Shown here one piece after another: positions 45,197 through 57,159 of a DNA stretch of 64,000 nt. The notes beneath the pieces are model-generated. The model did no database searches. It was not told the origin of the DNA and saw only the letters and a list, made by a program, of their open reading frames with translations. Source of the stretch: Ryuthela nishihirai (Eukaryota; Arthropoda; Arachnida; Araneae; Heptathelidae); the NCBI GenBank assembly GCA_038380435.1, contig JAWZYU010000013.1, positions 67,598,446 to 67,662,445 on the forward strand, read 5' to 3'. Both the position numbers and the translations under genes were made by a program. Numbering within the stretch: the first letter of the stretch is position 1; each line of letters starts with the position of its first letter.

Positions 45197-45779
45197 TTCT
45201 AGCCAATTTCTTGAAAAAACATAACATTGTTAGTGAAAAGCAATATGGTTTCCAAATAGGTAAAAATGCAATTACACTTTTAACAGTTTTCTGACGTCAT
45301 TAACGAAACTTTAAACAACGGAGAAAAGCAGCTGCTATCTTTCTGAACTTTCGTAAGGCATTTGATATGTTAGATCACGATGTTTTACTTCAAAAATTGT
45401 ATACCTATGGTGTCGGAGGTCCATAAAGTTTCAATTTTAGGTCTTCTCCTTATTCATTATTTATATTAATGATCTAGCTAACCTTAAACTGAAGAGCTCT
45501 CCATATATATATATATGCTGATGACACCACCTTGGTTAACGTGAATAACAATATAGGAGACGCACTCCGAGATACACAGGATGATTTTAACAAAATTATT
45601 AACTGGTCTCACATTAATCGTATTTACATAAACTCAGATAAAACCAAATGGATGAGCTTTCATTCACCAAGATATTATGATCTTTCATCTTATGCAATAT
45701 AAAACCACGAACTCTTGTGTCCTCATAACATGATACTTCACGACCCTCTGCTGCGGCTGTGATGTTACTGAGCGTGTTG

Positions 45780-46311
45780 AGAACCATAATATCTTGGTAT
45801 GTACATGGATACAACTTTCCGATGGAATACACATATTCAAAATTTAGGAGGGATATTGCGTCTATGTCCATCTAAACTTTACAAACTACAATTTGCTGCA
45901 ATCGTACATACATGAATTTTGGTTTACAAAACCATATGTGAATCTATATTGACCTATGGTTTAACAATATACGGTTCAACTAACCTCACAAATATAAAGA
46001 AAATAGAAACTATTCAATCATTCATTGCTAAAAATATACTCCCATACAACTTAAGGAATTCATTTCATCATAGTGAAGAAAGACAAAATAAGCTAGGCAT
46101 ACTTTCTTTTCACAACCTTTACAAACACAGAATCACATTAAAATTTTTTGACCATCAATTTGAATCTAAAATATCTCATGGGAAAAACTCAAGACTACAA
46201 TCCAATAATTATTTCCAGCTTCCAAAAATATTAAACAATTACGGTAAATGTACGAGGGCATATGCAATACCTTACGTGTTCAATCAATTACCTCGGGAAA
46301 TTATTTTTTAA
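45780..46311 (+). pseudogene. C-terminal domain, element C
   Basis: It begins YLGMYMDTTFRWNTHIQNLG (45798-45857), then LCPSKLYKLQFAAIVHT. After a stop, the open part 45919-46311 starts MVYKTICESILTYGLTIYGS. SFHNLYKHRITLKFFDHQFE, LPKILNNYGKCTRAYAIPYV and FNQLPREIIF end at a TAA. Upstream, 45660-45780 is diverged. Confidence 0.8.
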
Positions 46312-46621
46312 ATAAATTTAAAGAAATCAAAAATAAGGCTAAAATTTTCTTTTAGGCACTAAAATCAATATAAAAATGTGAACCACCACAATGGAGCGTT
46401 CACTGAAATTCACATAATTCGATGACATTGTTTTAAACTATATCTTATGTATTTTAATGTAACGTTATTATTCTTCTCTCCTGCAGATAAGCAGATGCTT
46501 TGCGGGTCATTTGTTTAAACTCTTGTATAACCAACATGAATATGAATGAAGATTATTATTATTATTTAATTAATGATTATTACGAAGTTAACGAAGTACT
46601 CATACGATCATTTATACGCGT

Positions 46622-46772
46622 TGCTAATGCTCGCTAATATGAATTCTTCATGCGAAAAACATGACCAAACCAAAGCAATCTGATCGTGCATAAAACCTAC
46701 TTGAAAGCGCATTGAAGATTCCTTCTGATTAGCTCATCATTAAGTACCTAATCAAAACACCAATCAGTTGCC
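46622..46772 (-). pseudogene. RTE-like C-terminal fragment
   Basis: On the minus strand the blocks DELIRRN and IRLLWFGHVFRM (in two frames) match the C-terminal domain of the RTE-like copies at 4710 and 50550. It abuts palindromic repeat C and is truncated on both sides. Confidence 0.65.
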
Positions 46773-48424
46773 AATCAGTCACTGAGTTTGTATTAAGTTC
46801 AAAGGAAGATAGGGTGCCGATTTGCCTACACGACAAGATTGCCGGCGCCTTATCCTCTTTTGAACTGAATACGAACTCAGCGAATGATTGCACCATCGAT
46901 ATGCTTTAGGTTTTTACCTACTTTTAGGTTCCATATAGAAAGATAAGCATTTCTTTAATTTTTTTTAAATTTATTTATATTTTTGTCATTAAAAACACCT
47001 TCCTTCAGAAACTTTCATTTACTATTTATATATAACTCATGAACATCGACCACATTTTTACCTATGGCTTTTGGCTTTGATATTTGTCGGTCGGTTGGCT
47101 GGTCGGTTTCTAGATTTGACAAAATGTTGTTCCTCAGTGTCTTTCGAACGCGATGGAGAAACTTATGACATGTCAAATGAAAGCTGACGCGGGGAGTGTC
47201 ATAGGCTATAAAAAAACAATCCACCGTGCTTTCTTCCCCTCTATAAAAGGAGAAATATGAAAAATATCCTTCAGCTATATCTCCAGAACGCAAAGGCCAA
47301 AGGTAACAAGATATACGTAAAATGACAGCTTCTAACACGGGGAATGTTCTAGGCTATGCAAAATTGACCTCTGTGCTTTCTTCCCTCCTAACAAAAGGTG
47401 GGTGGGAAATGAAAATTTTTGTCCCATATATCTCCTCAATGCGAGTACGTATAGTAACGAAATATGTGTCGAATGAAAGCTTGTGACGTGGAGAATGTCA
47501 TAGGTTATGAAAAACTGACCCCCGTGTATTATTCCCCCTTAAAATAGGGTATTATGAAAATGATTGTTCCTCTATATGAGCGTCTCAGAAACCACTGATC
47601 AACTCCACTTTTTGTAAATTTCGCAATTTTAGTGCCCAAGCATGTTATTTGTATGTATTTTTACATCTTGAAATATAGAACATATATCTATAATATTACT
47701 CTACATAATTTTTCTTTGTGCTTATACCTATTTTAAACAAAGTTTTAAAATTAAATCTTAGATAATCATTAATTTTCTCCGCTTTTTCTTTTATGGAGTT
47801 GATCAATTTGGCTTCTGAGAGGCTCATATCTCCTGAACATGAATGCGGAAAGTAATGAGCTATGTGTCGAATGAAAGACTGTGACGCGGGGAGTGTCATA
47901 GACTATAAAAAACTGACTGCCCATACCTTCTTTCACCCTAAAAACCGGGAAATCTGAAAGTCGTTCTGCTATATCATCGGAACGCGAGGGCCTACTGTTA
48001 CGAGTTAGGTGTCAAATTAAATCTCGTAAAATGACGGTTGTAAACTATTTCGAATTCGCCCCGCTATTCCACCTAATAAAATGCAGGGGGTGGATTTCCG
48101 CAGGGGTTGAATAAAACGAGTCGTACTTCAAATTAAAGTTTGTAATGTCTCAAATATCATGGTCTACTTCAAACGTGATTCCAAAATGCAAAATGCGGTA
48201 AATGTGCTCGATTGTTTATGAATCGTATATTAAATATTTGAATATAGGTATTTTTAGTGACAACAAAAAAAACATAAATTAAAAAATTCAAAAAATACTT
48301 ATCTTCCTATAGGGATCTAAAAGTGGAAAATAAACCTAAAACATGTTGATGGTGCAAACAGTCAGTAAGTTCGTATTCGCTTCAAAGGAAGATAGGGCGC
48401 CGATTTACCTACTCGACAAAATTA
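46772..48424. repeat. Palindromic repeat C, left part
   Basis: A first hairpin (46772-46950) is followed by forward subrepeats with anchors like tcgaacgcgatgg (47145), agaacgcaaaggcc (47284), aatgcgagtacg (47439) and gaacgcgagggcc (47979). They have the same ~140-155-bp spacing as in repeat A. Half of a second hairpin (48300-48424) is cut by the RTE copy. Reverse subrepeats resume at 50900-51560. A MITE lies at 47578-47825. Confidence 0.78.
47578..47825. mobile_element. 248-bp MITE in palindromic repeat C
   Basis: The inverted ends are gagcgtctcagaaaccactg with atcaactcca on the left and, read inward from the right, gagcctctcagaagccaaat with gatcaactcc. The 4-mer atat flanks both ends (47574-47577, 47826-47829). 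Removing it restores the regular subrepeat spacing. The class is uncertain. Confidence 0.7.
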
Positions 48425-49080
48425 CTGGTTAGACAGGCAGTCACTGTAAGGAGAGCTATGCACCAACCCTTGTGATGATATATAGAAGCAGACTGGCCTA
48501 GCACCTAAAGTCTGACCTAGCCTTCTCGTGGTGCAGGTCGTTAGTACCTTTAAAAATAGATACTCTCTTGTGGAAGTGAACAGAAACGAGAGAGCTGCCA
48601 GATTAGTGTGACCTACTGATCTGGACAACTATGGCTACTTTTCTATTTTTTATACAATGCTGGAGAGTGGTCAACCACACAGGGTCCTGGTGCTGACCAA
48701 CTGGACTGAAATATGGCTCTGAGCTTGGTTATGGATCCTGAATTTTATGCACTGGTTGGCTTTTGTGGATGGAAAATCTTCTGCTGTGTTTTCTGTTTGT
48801 TTGTGGGTTGAGAGCCTCAAGTGAATAGATTCACAGGATATGTTTATCAGCTGGTGGATGATCCTGAGCAGAGGTCACCGCAGGCACCAGAACTCTTTCC
48901 TTCTACTGGCATCGTCAAATTCTACATTGGAGGAAGTCTTCCAGTGTAGATGGCTTCAGTCTTTAGTGGTGGTGGAACGGGTCTTTGCCCCATGTATGCG
49001 ATTAGGGGGCTGTTTGATATTGTCGGCATTCCCTCTCTCAATAAACATAGTTTCTTTAAACATCCCACTAACCATTTTCT

Positions 49081-49960
49081 CTCCATAGGTAGTTGGAATG
49101 TGAGGACTCTGTACAGAGCTTTTTCTCTTGATGTCCTCACACAAGAATTCCACCGTTATAATTTAGATATTCTCGGCTTGCAAGAGACCAGATGGACAGA
49201 TAAAGGTCAGATTCTTAAAAATAATCTTAAATTTCTCTTTTCAGAGAGGGACGACAATAAGCATCACCAAGGCGTGGGTCTGCTTCTCAGCAGACACGCT
49301 ATTGATGCTCTACTAGGATATGAGTGCATTATGAAAGGTTTCGTACAGCAAAATTTCAGACAAGCGTTAAAGACTTGAATGTTATCTGCTGTTATGCCCC
49401 CACTGAGGATGCCGATGAAGATGAGAAGGATAGGTTTTATGGACAACTTAAGGATATTTTGAATTCTGTCAAGAAAGGAGATATTACCCTTGTTGTTGGT
49501 GACTTCAATGCCAAAGTTGTTACTGACTCTGACCTTTGGGGAGGGGTGATTGGCCCTTTTGGTATTGGTAGCTGCAATGGCAATGGGCAACGTCTCCTAC
49601 AGGTAAGTAAACTCAATGGATTCAGAATAACTAACACTTATTACAAACACCGCGACATACATAAGTACACATGAGTTTCACCTGATGGGCTGCATAAGAA
49701 TATGATTAATTACATATTAATTAACGACAAATGGGCTAGTTCTGTTACGAATACCAGGTCATATAGGGGAGCTGAAATTGGATCTGAACATTCCTTGTTA
49801 AAAGTGTCTTGCAACTTAAAAAGTGTTGTGCTAGGGTTAAAAAATTTACCTTTAATACTGAAACTCTGAAAGACCCAGTTATAGCTAAAGCTTACCATGA
49901 TAGGTTACTTATTCATTGTGGCAGTCATGGTTTGCTTACTACTGAAGTTGAGGAAGTATT
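49081..49960 (+). pseudogene. Endonuclease domain of the RTE-like copy
   Basis: It starts SIGSWNVRTLYRAFSLDVLT (49084-49143) with the N-terminal Asn, then DILGLQETRWTDKGQ (catalytic Glu). HHQGVGLLLSRHAIDALLGY follows to 49320. After a frameshift near 49340 come NVICCYAPTEDADEDE, the LVVGDFNAKV catalytic block (49495), GNGQRLLQVSKLNGFRITN and a TGA near 49674. Diverged NYILINDKWASSV and GAEIGSEHSLL follow. It is the longest endonuclease of this family in the window. Confidence 0.85.
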
Positions 49961-50085
49961 TTAAACAGGCTTTTTTGGAAACTAACAGTGCTCTTTTAGG
50001 AAAAAAAGGAGCAGAGGAGACAGAATTATCTGAGTGATAAAGGCACTTGAGCTTATTTCTGAAAGAAAGGACTGCAGGATGTTGA

Positions 50086-50876
50086 TGATTTAGCCCTTTT
50101 GGCAAATGACGTTGAAGAGATGAACTCTTTCATTAGGGCTGTTGATGAAACTGGTAGTAGAGTAGGTTAGGCTATACACAGAGAGAAAACTAAAGTGATG
50201 AAAATTGGTCAGGCAGACTTTCGTTCAGTTATTCTGAATGGCTGCACTCTTGAGAAGGTGTCTTAGTTTAATTATCTTGGGAGCTATGTAACTAATACTG
50301 GTGATGTGTTGCATGAGATTAACAGACGAATAGCGATTGCTGTCGGGACTTTTAAGAATCTATGTAGAGTGTGGAGAACTACACTTATACACCTAAAGAC
50401 TCAAATTAGACTGTATAATACTTTGGGTCTTTGTCGGGTAAGTTATGGTAGTGAAACTTGGAAGCTTTGCAAACAAGATAACAGGAAACCAGATCCTTTT
50501 GATTTTAGATGCTTACACAGTATCTTGGGCATTAGGTGGTTCAACTTTGTAACTAATGATGAAGTTAGGCAAATTAGTCAGCAACGTCCTTTAAGCAGCA
50601 TATTGTGCAGAGAGACACTCTGTTAGTTTGGCCAGGTTGTCCGTATGGTATGCACTGTTCATAACCCATAGATTGATGAATAGGGTTATGAACAGTGTGC
50701 CTAAAGGCCTCAGAAAAAGGGGGAGACCTAGGATGAGATGGGCAGTCAATGTCAAACAGGACCTTGTTAGATTGTGTGTGCAGTGCCCAGATGCAGCAGA
50801 TATGGCTCAGAATAGATATATTTGGAGAACTAAATTGCACGGTCTAGTTTTACCTCCGAAGCCCATGGCTGCTTGA
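50086..50876 (+). pseudogene. RT end and C-terminal domain of the RTE-like copy
   Basis: DVDDLALLANDVEEM (50086-50130) is the catalytic-box end; the YADD itself is lost at the deletion. FNYLGSYVTNTGDVLHEINR (50266-50325) continues in the open frame with TFKNLCRVWRT, LYNTLGLCRVSYGSETWKLC and FVTNDEVRQIS to 50626. A frameshift leads to the final open part 50628-50876 with RKRGRPRMRWAVNVKQDLV and IWRTKLHGLVLPPKPMAA, the normal C-terminus of the family. A small hairpin at 50653-50697 disturbs the junction. Confidence 0.82.
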
Positions 50877-50899
50877 GGATGATGATGATGATGATGATG

Positions 50900-51560
50900 A
50901 TCATAGGAAGATAGATTTTTTTTAATTTTTTAATTCATATTTTTATCTCCCTTTTGGAGTCATGTTTGAGGTAGCCCATGACATTGGAGACGTCAGAAGC
51001 TTTAATTTGAGATATCACTCGTTAATGTCGAAATTCACGAAAATCCGCCACCCCTCCCCCATTTAATCAGGGGACGTTCACATTTTCTAAAATAACTTTA
51101 GGGGTGGGGAAATTCATTGGGGTGTAAATATTTATAGCCTATGACACTCCCGTCTCAGAAGCTTTCATTTAAAGCATAGGCTGCTACTTTTCACACTCAC
51201 GTTCCTCAGATATAGGGGAACAATAATTTTCATATTTGCCACTTTTGAGGGGGGGTGAAACAAAACGTGAGGGTCAATTTTAAAAAGCCTCTGACATCCG
51301 GCGTCAGAAGCTTCCATTTGACGTCTTCTGCAGTTAATAGAGGAAGAATTGTTTTCATATTTCCTCCGTTTTTTGGGGGGAGAAAACATTGAGGATTAAT
51401 TTTTTTTTATGGCCTGTCACACTGCCCGCCTCAAAAGTTTTCATTTGACACATAAATCATTAAGATTCTCCATCGCGTTCGAAAGATATGGTGGAAAAAC
51501 CTTTTGGACAAATTCACAAACCGATAAACGCTGACAATGGATTGAAATGCAAGTCGTTTG
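50900..51560 (-). repeat. Palindromic repeat C, right part
   Basis: It is reverse-oriented relative to 46980-48290. Landmarks are tgaggtagcccatgacattg (50971), atgacactcccgtctcagaa (51138), cacgttcctcagatata (51198), ggcgtcagaagcttccattt and ccatcgcgttcgaaagatat (51472). Spacing is again about 130-150 bp. It completes the inverted symmetry around the RTE copy. Confidence 0.75.
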
Positions 51561-51564
51561 GGAA

Positions 51565-52750
51565 CCTATCAACCACTGCTGAGAAATCATCTGAATTCTT
51601 CAAATAACTTCTGAAATTAGGAAACAATGTATTCAGCAATAAACTAATATTCTCAACGTTTTCAGACATGATGCATTACAATAATGAAAAAAAAAATATT
51701 TCCCTAGCTTAAGTAATGATACAGAAAAAATGGAGTAAGGAGCATTTCACCCTCTACTGTGTGGTCGATTCTCCTTCCACTTAATTCTACTGCTACATAT
51801 TGATGTTAAGAGATATCTCTATATTCTTAATAATACTTCGCAGTTATATGCAGGTTTTGTTCTTTATTCTCACGTGACTGTATCAAACGGTAGATAACTT
51901 TCTCGCTTTCATATTCCCCCAATTATTCTTTGCCACAATGATTCTTTGAACAAATTGTCTCTTCCAGCAAGTGTTATAAAAAGAAGCACTGCACCAAATA
52001 TTCTGAATCTAGTGTAATATTTCATTTAGGACTTCTCAGGAATATGGAATTCATCAGAATGCTAAATGAGTTTTGCCACTTGAGACTCTGGCTATTTCCC
52101 AGTTCTAGGAAACAACTCCATTTCCGCTTCATGGATAGAAGCATTTTATTATTTCATGTGATTTTATTCATCACAAAGTTATTTCTTTTCAGAGCTTCCA
52201 AAGAACCTTTATCTAGTATCAGTATTTTTCTCTCTAAGAATTCTTTGTCCAATTGTCCTCACATTCGGGAGCAAGACACGTGCCAAGAAAGGTATATATA
52301 TATATCGGGCTTTCATTCAGCTATTTTCTCCCACGTGTCGTTCTGAACGATCTTTCCATCTTCCATTTTAAAGTACGACCTCGTACTTGTTGATAATTGT
52401 CTTCTCATGTATTCTTCCTTTTTCATTCTCTTCTTCCAACCGTGTTGTCATTTTATGATCTTATGGTCTCTCTCCTGTTCGTTTTCTTCAAATGTCTGGC
52501 TAGACCGTATTCCTAGAATCAGGGGCTTTGAGTGAGACCAACAGGGCTAGTCAAAAGCATTCTAACGTGAATCTTGCATCTCAGGAAGCTAACACCACTA
52601 TCTCCTTTTGACTAAATTCGTATCAAACCATACATGTCATGATCACCAACAAATAGTATAACAAAAAATAAATAACGCCTGTAGTGGGTGGGACATTACA
52701 TTTAAAGACTTGGTGTTTTAAGAAACAAAGCTGAAAAGCTACTTTAGTAA
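51565..52750. other. No recognisable gene
   Basis: This is unique-looking AT-rich sequence. The plus-strand frame 52044-52346 has no domain and ends in a TA dinucleotide run. Confidence 0.5.
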
Positions 52751-52754
52751 AACT

Positions 52755-52945
52755 AAAATATCACCTGAAGCAGATGCTTGCCATAGAGGTCTGGCAGGGG
52801 GCTGTCAGTTAATACGTCATAGAGAAGATCTGTGAGGATGGCGGAACCTCAGCAGAAAGACAATACAAACATTCACACCTTACCAGGAGCTCGAAACCAG
52901 GTCTCTCAGATTGGTAGCCAAGCTCACTACCACTCTGCCACATGA
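52755..52945 (-). mobile_element. tRNA-derived SINE S1, minus strand
   Basis: Read on the minus strand it has box A tggcagagtggtag (52941-52928) and box B ggtttcgagctcc (52897-52885). The family body follows (gaatgtttgtattgtctttc, tgctgaggttccgcc) and the end is gcatctgcttcaggtga. It is the most complete single-headed member of the family in the window. Confidence 0.8.
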
Positions 52946-52959
52946 TGGCTCACATTAGT

Positions 52960-53900
52960 AGAAAAGGAAATGATATTTTTTGGGGGGAAGAAAAATATAT
53001 GAGATAAATCAAAAAGCATAAGTAAGAACACCTTTGTTGCTTTTAATGAGAGATTACTGAAGATGAAGGTTGGGATATTTTACTCCCTTTTTTGCACATA
53101 ATATACTAAATGGTCAGGTCACAAAGATCCCAAGAGCTCAGAACTGATCTTGGAAAGCAAGGGCTCGGAGCTTTATCTTGGAAACTAATCCCTAAATAAA
53201 TGTAGCATTTTAAATTTGTTCATTAGTATAGTGCGAATGTCATAAGGTCTTCGAGCTTCTCAATGGTTGTTTTTCTCAATGGTTTCTCTTGCGCCTGCAG
53301 CCTACTAGCATCGGGACGTGGTCATCGTGAAGAGAGCGGGCCTGAGCATGTGGCGTTGATATTGCTTCTGACGTCAAAAGACGGGTCTGACGATATGTGA
53401 TTTCGAGAATTGTGAGTTGAGCTTAGAAAGTATTTGAAAGGATATTATTATGAAATACGGGTATTTCGTATTTGACAGTGGATTAATAGTTGAATCAGTT
53501 ACATACTATTAATTTTGTTCTAATCCTTTGTTTTATCCCTTAGTAAGTGAATAAAAAACAGGGTATTAGAAAATATGCATGCTCTTCATGAAAGAATATA
53601 CATTGATATTAAAAGTGTACAATTTCTATTTCATCGATTTTCATTGTGATGACAAATATCTTTATGATAATTTTTCAAATTGTTGGTTATGATAAAGAAA
53701 ATGTGCTGGATATTATCTTTGCGGTTACAGAAAGTAGGTGATACATAGTAAGAAATTAATTTTCATGAAATGCGTATGTTATTTGAGACTCCTTTTAAGT
53801 TTATATTTCTTCTCAACCAGAATTAGTTGTTTATTATTATTTTTTAATGTTAGTCTCAAACAACACCATGGGATTTGTGGCATCTCTTGAGTTACAAGTT
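52960..53900. other. No recognisable gene
   Basis: No conserved frame, RNA gene or terminal repeat was seen. Confidence 0.5.
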
Positions 53901-53907
53901 AAACTAA

Positions 53908-54641
53908 TGGCGTTATAAAATAAAAGGACACTGAGCGTGAGTCAAAAAAATCGTAGTATTTAATAATCATTTATACAAGAAACATGGTAATTTAAATATT
54001 GAACTAAATATACTTATGACTAATTGTTCACTATCTTCTATTGACAAATGTTAATAGAACAAAACATTCCAATATCCTTAATACGACATTGAAATTAGCA
54101 AGTCTTAAGAGTCAAACTATGTTAATTGAGTAGCTAGCACATTATCAAATAAATTTCTACTTAGCACTTTATCAAATATTCAGCAACAGGATTGCATAAA
54201 TCAGTTATTAATAATAACTACTTTACTTTGTTTACAAGAATACCAAGTATTTTCTTTAAATTATATGACGACTTTATGTCTTATTCATATCACCTGTGCC
54301 TTCTATTACGTAATAGCACAACTTTGCAAGAAAGAACACAACCTCTGTCTTCTATTCTTGAAGACATTCAATTTACTACTTCACACTGACTGGAAAACAT
54401 CTCCGTCAAGATAAACACACAATAGTAATTATAAAACGACACTCAAGTCGACTAATCGCGCACAATAGCAAATCAGCTCTTTGTTTCTTTTCAATTCACC
54501 GAACTCACAACTGAATATCTTTTTTAGTTAAATCAAATTTCCAAGTCGTTGTTGATGCAATTCGCACGTTGAAGCACACGCGTGCTTCCAAACGATACAT
54601 CATATTACGAGTTCATTGTAGCACGTTCATCTGTCATAACA
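53908..54641 (-). mobile_element. LTR-like repeat, minus strand
   Basis: Read on the minus strand it starts tgttatgacagatgaacgtg, close to the tgttacgacagatgaacgag start of 55478. It shares further landmarks with that copy (cacgcgtgtgctt against cactcgtgtgtgc, and ctcacgctcagtgtcc against ctcaagctcagtgcc). It is longer than the other copy. No internal retroelement genes flank it, so it is probably a solo LTR. The left border is uncertain. Confidence 0.5.
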
Positions 54642-55477
54642 ATATCAAGATTTAGCTTTCATAATTTAATAAGTAATTACTAAAATATCCAGGCTTGCTA
54701 AAGGTTCTGCTTTTTATTAGTTACGGATATTATAGTATTATTTCAAATCTCAAATTTTATATCAGAATGAATATGAAATTAATAATTTGTGGGTATTTAC
54801 CAAATATCATACAAGGATTTTTTTCCCGTACATACATTTTTCTAAGAAATAGATTAAATCAGATTCATTTTAATCTTTCAATCAAATTATTCTCGTTGCC
54901 AAGACATCTCAAGTTACTCTCACTACAAACGTCACTGAAATAATTATGAAAGCACTTTTAGAAGTTATCCCAAAGTTCATACTCCAAAATGCCCATACCA
55001 CAAAATCTTTCAAATATGTATATCTGTTTTTCTGTTAAAACTCATTTTAAAAAGTATTATCATGTAGCATTGAAAAAGAACAAATTTGTCCAATTTCCAC
55101 ATGATAATGATGTTATCAAGCTTAAAATTCTTTCATTGGCATAAATTTCTCCATCATAATATATTCATAGCATCTAACTAGATTACTAAAAGTCAGACTA
55201 AGAAAAATGCAAGCTCTTAAAATAGTTATGTTGGTACTTCAGCAGTATATTCATTTGCATTGGATTTATTCGGAACATTAGTATTGGGAATGCCTAGAAA
55301 AACAATTCCAAGGTCAATAATTACTTCAACATGCAAGTTGCAAAATATTCTATTTTTATTTATTGATACCACAGAAAAATGAAGTATAAAATGTATCATC
55401 CAAATTACGTTAATTTTCCTGTATTTTCAATATGGGTAAATGACTACTATAAACGAAATGGTAGAAAGAGAGAATAT

Positions 55478-56022
55478 TGTTACGACAGATGAACGAGCAA
55501 CAGTGACTTCACGACTTAACGTGACTTGAACACTCGTGTGTGCTCGTACGTGAGATTAAATTCAACCAACGAATTAGAACTGAGAACGATTTGGAAGAAT
55601 GAAAAAAGATAGCAGTGCAGTGTGTTAAAGTTGTGAGATCTGAAAAGACGTTCAGATAGTATGAGTCAGTGCGCATTAAGTGAAAATTATTAGTATATTT
55701 ATTAGTGTGTGCGCGAGTGTTTATTTTCTGTTGTTAGTAATAAAAGTTTAGTGAACTAGCACAGGACGAGAAATTGTTTACGTCTGAAGGTATTCAAGTG
55801 ACATGGTAAACAAAGTGAAGATGTAGTATTTTAGTACAACAGACAGAGCTGATATTGTATACTCTGTACAAAAGGTTAATGACTTATGTATGATAGTAGT
55901 TAATTTATTTATAAGATACTTCATCCATATTTTTGTAACAATTTGCATTGTAATGTAATTGGTTTGAAAATATAGTTATTAGTACTCAAGCTCAGTGCCT
56001 ATCCATTTTGAAATTCGGAACA
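55478..56022 (+). mobile_element. Solo-LTR-like repeat, 545 bp
   Basis: The ends are tgttacg and cggaaca, an inverted pair with one mismatch and the TG...CA rule. The 4-mer atat flanks both sides (55474-55477, 56023-56026), as for Gypsy-type insertions. An aataaaag polyadenylation-like signal lies near 55740. A relative in opposite orientation is at 53908-54641. The stretch 54642-55477 between them shows no gag or pol. Confidence 0.65.
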
Positions 56023-56242
56023 ATATTTTTACTGGAGTTCGAAGTCAAAATTTCTTGCAAACAAACATTGGTATTTCTCGGCTAACAGACCAGTTTTAAA
56101 TTTGACTAGACTAAATATTTAAAAATATAGCAGTTGATAAAATTTTATATGGTAAAATATATGACCAAAAAAATTTAAGTGTTTAAATAAAATAAATGTT
56201 GTTTAAACAAACAATATGCTTAAGCAGAAATTATTTCACAGC

Positions 56243-57150
56243 TTTTTACTTAATATTGCGGCACGTTTAACGCTAATGCACTATTAAACTGTAGAGAAGT
56301 TTAAAGGTATACAGGTTTAAAGGTAAGTTTTAAGGTTAGATACAAGATTATAAACACCTTTAGACACTGTTCTGAGATATTGCCAAAATCCAGTTCTTCA
56401 AAGCAGAATTGTTTCCAAATGTGGAGTTGGGGGGGGGGGTTCGGTTTCTTTTTGCAGATTTATCACAGCACTTTTCAGTTCGTTGATTCACGTGTACTAT
56501 AAATTCACTTTTGTCACATACAATCCGGTTGCGTGATTGGTGCTTCCGTTTTTTTTTTATTTGTTATTAAATGTCCGAGGATTGCAATGCTTTTTTTTAT
56601 GCACCGTACAGGTTTTTGAAGTATCAGCAGTTTTTTCACATTTACTATTGTTTTAAGTTTTTAGATTAAAGTTTACTGTTGATGTTCACAGTTAACAAGT
56701 GTAAACTTTAATCTAAAAACTTAAAACAATAGTAAATATAAAAAAACTGCTGATACTTCAAAAACCTGCACTGTGCATAACAAAGCATCGTAGTCCTCGG
56801 ACATTTAATAGCAAATAATATAAAACGGAGGCGCCAATCACGCAACCGGACTATATGTGAAAAAGTGAATTTATAATACACGTGAATCAATGAACTAAAT
56901 AGTGCTGTGATAAATCTGGAAAAAGAAACCGAAAAGAAACAACCCCCAACTCCGCATTTGGAAACAAATGTGTTCTGAAGAACTGGATTTTGGCAACATC
57001 CCAAAACAGTGTCTAAAGGTATTTATCATTGTATTCTTCCAATGCATTGTATCTAACCAATGCAGGGATATACCTTTAAACTCCCCTACAGTTTTAATAG
57101 TGCATTAGCGTAAAACGTGGCTCAATATTGTCTAAATAAAAGACATATTT
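56243..57150. repeat. Large palindrome, ~430-bp arms
   Basis: The left arm (about 56243-56676) and the right arm (56701-57150) are reverse complements with moderate divergence. They meet at gtttac / gtaaac around a 24-nt loop (56677-56700). Near the centre, about 65 bp are almost perfect (gcagttttttcacatttact paired with agtaaatataaaaaaactgc). Both arms are non-coding; the frame at 56708-57004 is incidental. It is a foldback-type element or an inverted duplication. Confidence 0.88.
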
Positions 57151-57159
57151 GAATAATTT

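Larger units (their letters stand above)
44400..45660 (+). pseudogene. Reverse transcriptase domain, element C
   Basis: After KSCG near 44419 the sequence has a short tandem repeat. It continues as ISLDDLVTNFINERISTGNI (44504-44563), then is cut by a hAT MITE and resumes LANFLKKHN (45204). KQYGFQIGKNAIT, FLNFRKAFDMLDHDVLLQKL (45343-45401, first catalytic Asp) and a deleted region near 45425 follow. IYADDTTLVNVNNN is seen near 45508-45550 with both catalytic Asp residues. Confidence 0.75.
43089..46560 (+). mobile_element. Non-LTR element C, longest copy
   Basis: The plus-strand order is endonuclease (43280-43720), linker (43720-44400), reverse transcriptase (44400-45660, with a hAT MITE at 44673-45196) and C-terminal domain (45780-46311). 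The 3' end is tctcctgcagataagcag followed by an (ATT)n tail to 46560. The 3' end matches the copy at 22562. It has many stops and a deletion inside the RT, so it is inactive. The group is probably CR1/L2-like, but I am not sure. Confidence 0.8.
48425..50899 (+). mobile_element. RTE-like element, internally deleted copy
   Basis: The order is a 5' leader (48425-49080), endonuclease (49081-49960), a short linker to about 50075, then a jump to the end of the reverse transcriptase (50086) and the C-terminal domain to 50876. The end is ctgcttgaggatgatgatga with a (GAT)n tail to 50899. The missing part holds most RT motifs, so the copy cannot move on its own. It lies inside palindromic repeat C; no clear target duplication is visible. 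Confidence 0.85.

Noticed and set aside
52044..52346. A 100-codon frame as a host exon
   Set aside because: No domain, and it ends in a TA dinucleotide run. There is no supporting splice context.
53908..56022. A single complete LTR retrotransposon
   Set aside because: The two LTR-like repeats face in opposite directions and no gag, protease or RT lies between them.
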